Below are positions 1 through 5,409 of a stretch of DNA of 7,161 bases, piece by piece. A model generated the notes under the pieces. It did no database searches and was not told where the DNA came from. It saw nothing but the letters and a program-made list of their open reading frames with translations. Source of the DNA: Spirochaetaceae bacterium UBA1306. Its GTDB lineage: Bacteria; Spirochaetota; Spirochaetia; Treponematales; Rectinemataceae. The translations under genes and the position numbers were made by a program. Where the stretch lies: positions 1-7,161 of the forward strand of contig DBTW01000122.1 in NCBI GenBank assembly GCA_002307245.1. The letters run 5' to 3'. How positions within the stretch are numbered: position 1 is the stretch's first letter; every line of letters begins with the position of its first letter.

Positions 1-1617
1 GGTCTCGGGGCCGCCTATAGGCTGCATTTCAACTCCTCCGGCTTCGATTACCACGGCCTGGGACTATCCCTGGGCGCGTCCTTCGCGCTCGGCCGCGGAC
101 CCTCGAAGCCCCTCATGCGCATACTCGAGCTCCAGATGGATCCGATCTTCCCGGTGTTTTTCAAGTATTACGACACGAACCCGGCCGGACTCGTGAGGAT
201 CCAGAACGGGGAGTCCGGCGCGATCGACAACCTCAAGATCTCATTCTCCGTCCCCCAGTTCATGTCGAGTCCCAAGCAATGCCTGTCTCGAGCCGAGCTC
301 AAGGCCGGCGAGACCCTCGACGTGCCCATCTACGCCCTCTTCTCCGACTCGATCATCGGACTGACCGAGGACACCAAGGTCGAGGCAAAGGTGTCCTACT
401 CCTATACCTATGGCGATACGGAGTTCAAGGGCGGCTCCGACATCTCGCTGCGCGTCTACAACCGCAATGCGATGACCTGGGACGACGACCGCCGCGCGGC
501 GGCCTTCGTCTCGGCCAAGGATCCCCAGGTCCTCGTCTTCGCCAAGACGGCCGCCGGGGTAGGCCGCGACGCTAGCGGCGCCGTGAACAATCCCTTCCGC
601 CAGGCCATGAGCATCTTCCAGGCCCTCGGGACCTACGGCCTGCGCTACGTGCCCGATCCCACCTCCCCATTCACCGACCAGGGCAAGGCCAAGGAAGCCG
701 TCGATTACCTGCAGTTCCCCGCCCAGACCCTCGCCTACAAGGCCGGCGACTGCGACGACCTTACCATCTGCTACGCGGCCATGCTCGAGGCGACGGGCAT
801 CGAGGCGGCCTTCATTACCATTCCCGGCCACATCTACCTCGCCTTCAACCTGGGCATGGAGCTCGCCGAGGCCAAGGCGAGCCTCTCGCAGACCCAGGAT
901 CTCGTCTTCCGCGATGGGCGAGCCTGGCTTCCCGTGGAGGTCACGATGGTCCGCGACGGCTTCCTCGCCGCCTGGCGCTCGGGGGCCCGCGAGTGGCGCG
1001 AGGCCGAAGCCCAGGGCAAGGCGGCGATGTATCCCCTGCGCGACGCCTGGCGGACCTACGAGGCCGCCGCCTTCGTGGGCGCCCAGGCCGCCCTCGCGCC
1101 GCCCTCGGCCGAGGCCGAGACCAAGGCCTTCTCGGAAGAGATGGCCCGCTTCGTCGACGCCGAGGTGAAGGCCCGGGAGCCCGCCATCCTGCTGGAGATC
1201 AAGACCGCGCAAGGCAAGGATCCCCGGCCCCTCAACAAGCTGGGAGTCCTGTACGCACACTACGGCCTCTACGATCGGGCCCTCGGCCAATTCACGAAGG
1301 CCGCCATGCTCGACTTCGGGCCGGCCATGGTCAACCTCGGCAACGTCACGCTGCTCAACGCCGAGGCCAAAAAGGCTCGCACCTGGTTCGAGAAGGCCCT
1401 GGCCAAGGACGCGACGAGCGTGCCGGCCCTGGTCGGCCTCTCCCGCGCCTGCCTCGCCGCGGAGGACGGCGCCGCCGCCAAGGCGGCCTACGACAGGCTG
1501 AAGTCCATCGACCCCAAGACCGCCGACAAGTACTCCGGCCTATTCGCTGGCGGGGCGAGCGCGAGCCGCGCGGCCCAGGCCGGCGGCGCCGCCGTCTTCT
1601 GGGCCGATACCGATTGA
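1..1617 (+). CDS. Transglutaminase-like and TPR domain envelope protein, 5' end missing
   Basis: The frame is open from base 1, so the 538 visible residues are the C-terminal part of a longer protein. The Met at base 115 has no Shine-Dalgarno sequence and lies inside coding-like sequence, so it is not taken as the start. Numbering from base 1, residues 1-31 alternate polar and apolar residues and resemble the closing strands of an outer-membrane beta-barrel (SLGASFALG). Residues 40-157 look like an all-beta, Ig-like domain. Residues 160-345 are a transglutaminase-like domain: AGDCDDL with Cys251, PGHIYLAF with His277, and WLPVEVT with Glu313 as the likely third catalytic residue. Residues 410-512 hold about three 34-residue TPR units (for example NKLGVLYAHYG, ARTWFEKAL). 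The known family fold acts as a cysteine hydrolase or acyltransferase on peptide or amide bonds; the substrate here is unknown. TPRs suggest partner binding. It is the first visible gene of a tight cluster and probably acts in the periplasm or outer membrane (inference). The domain calls are fairly sure; the barrel is tentative. Confidence 0.85.
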   Translation, partial: GLGAAYRLHFNSSGFDYHGLGLSLGASFALGRGPSKPLMRILELQMDPIFPVFFKYYDTNPAGLVRIQNGESGAIDNLKISFSVPQFMSSPKQCLSRAELKAGETLDVPIYALFSDSIIGLTEDTKVEAKVSYSYTYGDTEFKGGSDISLRVYNRNAMTWDDDRRAAAFVSAKDPQVLVFAKTAAGVGRDASGAVNNPFRQAMSIFQALGTYGLRYVPDPTSPFTDQGKAKEAVDYLQFPAQTLAYKAGDCDDLTICYAAMLEATGIEAAFITIPGHIYLAFNLGMELAEAKASLSQTQDLVFRDGRAWLPVEVTMVRDGFLAAWRSGAREWREAEAQGKAAMYPLRDAWRTYEAAAFVGAQAALAPPSAEAETKAFSEEMARFVDAEVKAREPAILLEIKTAQGKDPRPLNKLGVLYAHYGLYDRALGQFTKAAMLDFGPAMVNLGNVTLLNAEAKKARTWFEKALAKDATSVPALVGLSRACLAAEDGAAAKAAYDRLKSIDPKTADKYSGLFAGGASASRAAQAGGAAVFWADTD

Positions 1618-1624
1618 TCCTTCC

Positions 1625-1631
1625 GAAGGGG
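1625..1631 (+). promoter_or_regulatory. Ribosome binding site deciding the start of the lipoprotein gene
   Basis: GAAGGGG, continuing as GTGA, resembles the consensus AAGGAGGTGA and lies 8 bases before the ATG at 1640. A GTG codon at 1631 is in the same frame but overlaps this site and has no ribosome binding site of its own. The ATG is therefore the better start. Confidence 0.7.
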
Positions 1632-1639
1632 TGACAGGA

Positions 1640-1726
1640 ATGAGCACATTATCCAATGGTCTATTCGCCGGAAAAGGCGCGGCGCTGGCCGCGGCCGCTT
1701 CGATCGTCCTGGCTCTTTCCGCCTGC
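1640..1726 (+). other. Lipoprotein signal peptide and lipobox (Cys29)
   Basis: The N-terminus carries Lys12, then a hydrophobic core rich in Ala, Leu, Ile and Val (residues 14-26), and then L-S-A-C with Cys at 1724-1726. This is a standard lipobox for lipidation and signal peptidase II cleavage. The mature start is C-S-G-G. No Asp stands at position +2, so by the Escherichia coli rule it would not be held in the inner membrane; sorting rules in spirochaetes differ. Confidence 0.85.
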
Positions 1727-4700
1727 TCGGGCGGCGTGATCGAGGACGTCAAGAAGAGCGTGACCGAGGCGAGGCAGGCGCTCGCGCCCTCGGTCTCCAC
1801 CTTTGCCGTCACGAGCCCGACGCCTACCAATCAGCCGACGGTCGCCTTCAACCTTGTCTGCGCCAACGCGAGCTTTTATTTGATAACCGAGAGCTCGACG
1901 CCCCCGGCAAGCTCGGACGCGAAGTGGTCCGGCACCAAGCCGAGCAGCTACTTGATCGAATCCGAGGGCGCGCATACTCTCTACGCCTGGGCGAAGAGCT
2001 CGGACGGAAGCGTCAGCGCGGCCATCCAGCCGAGGGTGATAGTGCTGGACACGACCGCGCCCACGATAAGCGCCTTCGCGCTGCCGGCCGGGGCCTCCTC
2101 GACGACGCAGAACCAGATCCTGGCCTTCGACCTGTCAGGCAGCGACGCCAACGGCATCTCGGCCTGGCTCGTGGTCGAAAGCGCCTCGGCCCTGATGGCG
2201 CCTCCTGCGTCCGGCTGGATCTCCGGGGCCCAAGCCCCGTACAACATCCAGCTGTCCTCAGGCTCGGGCGGCAAGACCATTTATGCCTTCGCCAGGGACG
2301 CGGCCGGCAACGTCGGCCAGGCGGCGGCGCCCATCAGCGTCGTCTACCAGGACGCGGGCACGGCGCCCAGCTTAAGCGCCTTCACGAGGTCGGGCTCGGC
2401 CTACACGACCAACCCCGCGGTGTCCTTCAGCCTCGAATCATCCAACGCGACGGCCTGGATGGTGAGGACTGCCCAGGCCGCGCCCTCGGTCGATGAGGGC
2501 GGCTGGCTTTCCGCGAAGCCGAGCTCGCTGACCCTGGACGCCGATGGCGCCTATACGGTCTACGCCTGGGCCAGGAACGACTCGGGGCAGGTCAGTTCCT
2601 CCCTGTCCTTCCCGGTGACCCTCGACAGGAATCCGCCGAGCTCGCTCGCGCTAGCCCTGGGCTCGGGAAGCGCCGACCCGACGACCGTGGCGGATATCGC
2701 GATCTCGCTCTCGGGCAGCGACGCGGTGTCGGGCATAGAATCGTGGTACCTGTCCGAGAGCTCCGCGATACCGACGGCGGGCTCGGACTGGAAAGCGAGC
2801 ATTACGAACTGGACACTTTCGTCCGGCTCGGGGCTCAAGCACCTCTACGCCTGGGCCAAGGACAAGGCCGGCAACATCAGCCAGGCGGCTACCCTGGACC
2901 TCACCTTCCAGGATCCCGCGACCGCCCCCACGGTCACGAGCTTCTCCTCGCCTAGCGCCTATACGAATTCCTCGGCCTTGAGCGTCACCTTCGCTGCGAC
3001 GCTCTCGAGCCATTGGATGATCAAGCAGGTCGCGGACGGAGCGACGCCCGTGGCGCCGATGGCGGAGGACGCGGGATGGCAAGCGATCGCGAGCGCGCCC
3101 TCGAGCTTCACGCTCTCCGGCCCCGACGGGGCTTACGACCTCTACGCCTGGACGAAGAACGCCTACGGGCAGATCAGCTCCGCAAAGAAGCTGGACATCG
3201 TCTACGATACGGCGAAGCCGAGCTTCAGCTTCACCAGGACGAGCTCCAGCCCGTCTTCCTCCAAGACGGTGAGCTTCTCGCTCGTAGCCGCGAGCGGCAC
3301 GGGCGCCGACCTCTCGGGAATAGGCTCCTGGCTCGTCAAGGCCGACTCGGGAACGCTCACCGGCTCCGAGTCATGGCCGAGCTCCCCCCCAAGCTCGATC
3401 GACTTGACCGCGGGCAACTACGGCGCGCACGCGATCTACGCCTGGGCCAAGGATAGGGCGGGCAACGTATCCGACCCAATGCAGATCACCGCCGGCTATT
3501 ACGCGATACCGAGCGCCAGCCTCGACGCCGCGCAATCGTCGAAGGTCTCCGCCCACGAGAAGATCGTCATCGACTTCAGCGAGAGCATGAACACCGCTTC
3601 CGTCGCCCTGACGGGGGACTTCGCGGCGCTCTGGAGCGCAGGCCACGTGACGGCGACCTGGGCCCCCTATGGCGAAATACCGAACGTCCGGCTCACCATC
3701 GCACCGACGTCGGCCGGATACTACCTCTGGCCAGCGGGCAGCAAGAGCCTCGGTCTTTCCGGCTCCTCGAGCGACGGGATCGCCCTGGGTTCAGGAGAGC
3801 TCCCCCTGACCGTGTCCAACCGGGTTTACGTGAGCGCGAGCGCGACTAACCGATTGAACCAGGGCGGCACGATCAGCCTCGACGCGAGCGCGGCGACAAC
3901 AGCTGGAACCAGGGCCATCCCCATGGCCACGCTGCAGTACGCCGTCGACTTCGCGGCCCTGCGCTATCAAGCGCCGACTATACGCGTAGAGGTATGCGCG
4001 ACAGGAGGGAGCCTGACGCCGGAGACCTATTCATCGAACTATTACAGCGACGCGACGCCCGCTCTCGCGATGAAGGAGGGGGTGTCCGTGCTCGGCGGCT
4101 TCTCGCCGAGCAATTGGGATTCCCGCGACGCATCGATATATACAACCCTCTTGAAAGACAGCAGCGCGGCCTATACGGGCAGCGACTACAGCAGGGCCGT
4201 CACGATCGGCAACGGGATCACCAGAGACACCAGCCTGGACGGCTGCACCATCCAGGCGGCGACCATATCCAGCGGCAGCACGATCAAGGTTGCGGCGATC
4301 GTCTGCGGAGGAAACGCCTCGCCCACGATCAACGGATGCACCGCCAACGGAGGGTCGATCCCAACGGCTACCCTCTCCGTCTCCGAGGGAATCCACGTCC
4401 AGGAAACGGCCTGCCCTCTCGTCTCGAACTCGACACTGGAGGGCGGCACGGGCTACAACACGAGGGCGATGGCTATCCTGAATTCGGCGAAGCCCGCGGA
4501 CACGATTGCCATCCAATACTGCGCGCTCAACGCAGGATTCGGGACCTATGCCTGCAATGGCCTGGCGGCCCAGAGCACGTACACGGGTACCGCCACGACG
4601 AGCCTCCTCGTCATCGGCTGCCTGATCTCCGCCGCGGAGAACGCAACCGGCGCTACCATGGCCTACGCGGTGAACCTCGCCCCGGCGAACAACAACACCC

Positions 4701-5395
4701 TCAGCGCCCATCTGTACAATAACGTGATCATCGGGGGCAAGGGCGATTATACAGCGACCAACGCGAACCTATGCACCGGGATGGGCGTCTATTGCTATCG
4801 CTGCGCCCTCGTCCTTATCGGCAACACGATCTGCTCAGGCGACGATGGCAGGACAGAATCCACGAGGACGCTCTGGCCAAGCTCCGTGTACATCGACCAA
4901 GTCATCACGGGCCCCGTCCTTATCGACAACTACCTCTTCGCGAGCTCGAGCTCATCCTACGGATGCGGCATCTATGAAGCGAGTTCAGCCAGCTGCCGGC
5001 CGGCCATCCTCAAGAACAATTCTTTCTCCTTCAATATCTTCATATCCACCGGATACCGCTCATTGATATATAAAGCCTATGGAAGCTCCTGGTTCACGAT
5101 ACCCGCGACTCCCTCGGATGCCCTCTGTGACTCAACCTTGATCTACAACGTGAACACTCTGCTGACCGGCTTCTCGGGGAACCTGGCGCTCAACAGAAAT
5201 TATTCGGGCAATGAGGTCAGCACGACGACGGGAAGGCGTACGGCGACGGCCTGGCCTAGCGAAGTCCAGGGCGGCGGTCTCTCGATCTCGACTAGCGACT
5301 ATCCAGATTTTCCGACTCTCTCGGGAAACTATCTCGACAAAGACAAGAATCCAAGGACCTCGTCCTGGAGCATAGGCGCATTCGAGTATGACTGA
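1640..5395 (+). CDS. Large lipoprotein with Ig-like repeats and a right-handed beta-helix
   Basis: The protein has 1251 residues from the ATG at 1640; it is complete, with a TGA stop at 5393-5395. Residues 1-29 form a lipoprotein signal peptide with lipobox LSAC and acceptor Cys29. Residues 51-621 contain six Ig/fibronectin-III-like repeats, each ending in a strand such as YAWAKDKAGNIS. Residues 622-727 resemble an SbsA-type bacterial Ig domain (IVIDFSESMN from 642). From 729, YVSASATN followed by TLQYAVDFA resembles the DUF1565 entry to a beta-helix, with GGFSPSNWDSRD at 819. Residues 840-1200 have short irregular repeats (LDGCTI, INGCTA, VIGCLIS, LYNNVIIGG) typical of right-handed parallel beta-helices. 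The tail, NPR followed by SIGAFEYD, resembles the end of 'choice-of-anchor Q' proteins. The role is unknown; an anchored surface protein, adhesin or carbohydrate-binding protein is inferred, and no lyase active site was recognised. It lies 22 bases after the transglutaminase gene and is probably co-transcribed with it. Arginine is mostly AGG, unlike the upstream gene. Confidence 0.9.
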   Translation: MSTLSNGLFAGKGAALAAAASIVLALSACSGGVIEDVKKSVTEARQALAPSVSTFAVTSPTPTNQPTVAFNLVCANASFYLITESSTPPASSDAKWSGTKPSSYLIESEGAHTLYAWAKSSDGSVSAAIQPRVIVLDTTAPTISAFALPAGASSTTQNQILAFDLSGSDANGISAWLVVESASALMAPPASGWISGAQAPYNIQLSSGSGGKTIYAFARDAAGNVGQAAAPISVVYQDAGTAPSLSAFTRSGSAYTTNPAVSFSLESSNATAWMVRTAQAAPSVDEGGWLSAKPSSLTLDADGAYTVYAWARNDSGQVSSSLSFPVTLDRNPPSSLALALGSGSADPTTVADIAISLSGSDAVSGIESWYLSESSAIPTAGSDWKASITNWTLSSGSGLKHLYAWAKDKAGNISQAATLDLTFQDPATAPTVTSFSSPSAYTNSSALSVTFAATLSSHWMIKQVADGATPVAPMAEDAGWQAIASAPSSFTLSGPDGAYDLYAWTKNAYGQISSAKKLDIVYDTAKPSFSFTRTSSSPSSSKTVSFSLVAASGTGADLSGIGSWLVKADSGTLTGSESWPSSPPSSIDLTAGNYGAHAIYAWAKDRAGNVSDPMQITAGYYAIPSASLDAAQSSKVSAHEKIVIDFSESMNTASVALTGDFAALWSAGHVTATWAPYGEIPNVRLTIAPTSAGYYLWPAGSKSLGLSGSSSDGIALGSGELPLTVSNRVYVSASATNRLNQGGTISLDASAATTAGTRAIPMATLQYAVDFAALRYQAPTIRVEVCATGGSLTPETYSSNYYSDATPALAMKEGVSVLGGFSPSNWDSRDASIYTTLLKDSSAAYTGSDYSRAVTIGNGITRDTSLDGCTIQAATISSGSTIKVAAIVCGGNASPTINGCTANGGSIPTATLSVSEGIHVQETACPLVSNSTLEGGTGYNTRAMAILNSAKPADTIAIQYCALNAGFGTYACNGLAAQSTYTGTATTSLLVIGCLISAAENATGATMAYAVNLAPANNNTLSAHLYNNVIIGGKGDYTATNANLCTGMGVYCYRCALVLIGNTICSGDDGRTESTRTLWPSSVYIDQVITGPVLIDNYLFASSSSSYGCGIYEASSASCRPAILKNNSFSFNIFISTGYRSLIYKAYGSSWFTIPATPSDALCDSTLIYNVNTLLTGFSGNLALNRNYSGNEVSTTTGRRTATAWPSEVQGGGLSISTSDYPDFPTLSGNYLDKDKNPRTSSWSIGAFEYD
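1790..3502 (+). repeat. Six tandem Ig-like protein repeats in alternating A-B-A-B-A-B order
   Basis: The repeats are marked by the closing strand Y-A-(W/F)-(A/T)-(K/R). Its tyrosine is at residues 115, 215, 308, 403, 502 and 600, giving steps of 100, 93, 95, 99 and 98. Units 2, 4 and 6 (type B) carry an inner motif such as SGIESW or NGISAW and end in D-x-A-G-N-(V/I)-(S/G). Units 1, 3 and 5 (type A) lack both and end in S/N-x-x-G-x-(V/I)-S. At DNA level the core TACGCCTGG recurs in five units; units 4 and 6 share TCTACGCCTGGGCCAAGGA. The remainder of each unit has diverged, so the array is old rather than freshly duplicated. It probably forms an extended rod between the lipid anchor and the beta-helix (inference). 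Confidence 0.8.
3824..5395 (+). other. DUF1565-like entry and cysteine-rich right-handed beta-helix region
   Basis: This C-terminal domain of the lipoprotein covers residues 729-1251. The opening (YVSAS, P-x-A-T-L-Q-Y-A-V) matches the usual entry to DUF1565-type beta-helices, where a list of positions is laid out along coils. Coil-like strings rich in Asn, Gly, Ile and Thr follow up to about residue 1200. Fifteen cysteines lie between residues 786 and 1163, often at the same place of the coil (DGCTI, NGCTA, IGCLI). No catalytic set of a polysaccharide lyase was identified. Confidence 0.7.
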
Positions 5396-5396
5396 A

Positions 5397-5404
5397 AGGG
5401 AGGA
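5397..5404 (+). promoter_or_regulatory. Ribosome binding site of the redoxin-like gene
   Basis: AGGGAGGA contains GGAGG six bases before the ATG at 5410. It starts directly behind the TGA of the lipoprotein gene, so the two genes are probably translated from one mRNA. An in-frame TGA at 5389-5391 blocks any N-terminal extension, so the start is well fixed. Confidence 0.8.
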
Positions 5405-5409
5405 AAAAG

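Noticed and set aside
115..117. ATG at 115 as the true start of the first gene.
   Set aside because: There is no ribosome binding site before it, and the upstream codons to base 1 are open and read like beta-strands, so the gene most probably starts outside the window.
241..1290. Long open frame of 349 residues on the minus strand.
   Set aside because: It lies opposite the transglutaminase-TPR gene and results from GC-rich third positions. Its translation is low in complexity (Gly, Leu, Val, Glu runs), has no recognisable motif and no convincing ribosome binding site.
1631..1639. GTG at 1631 as start of the lipoprotein gene.
   Set aside because: It overlaps the GAAGGGGTGA ribosome binding site, which is ideally placed for the ATG at 1640; the signal peptide is also normal from that ATG.
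1790..3502. DNA-level tandem repeat such as a phase-variable array.
   Set aside because: Only short cores (9-19 bases) are identical between units; the rest has diverged, so slippage or recombination variation is not supported.
3824..5395. Polysaccharide lyase or pectate lyase function for the beta-helix.
   Set aside because: The fold resemblance is clear but no conserved catalytic or calcium-binding set could be pointed out, so only the fold is claimed.
5396..5409. Terminator or promoter between the second and third genes.
   Set aside because: The gap is only 14 bases, is filled by the ribosome binding site and shows no inverted repeat.
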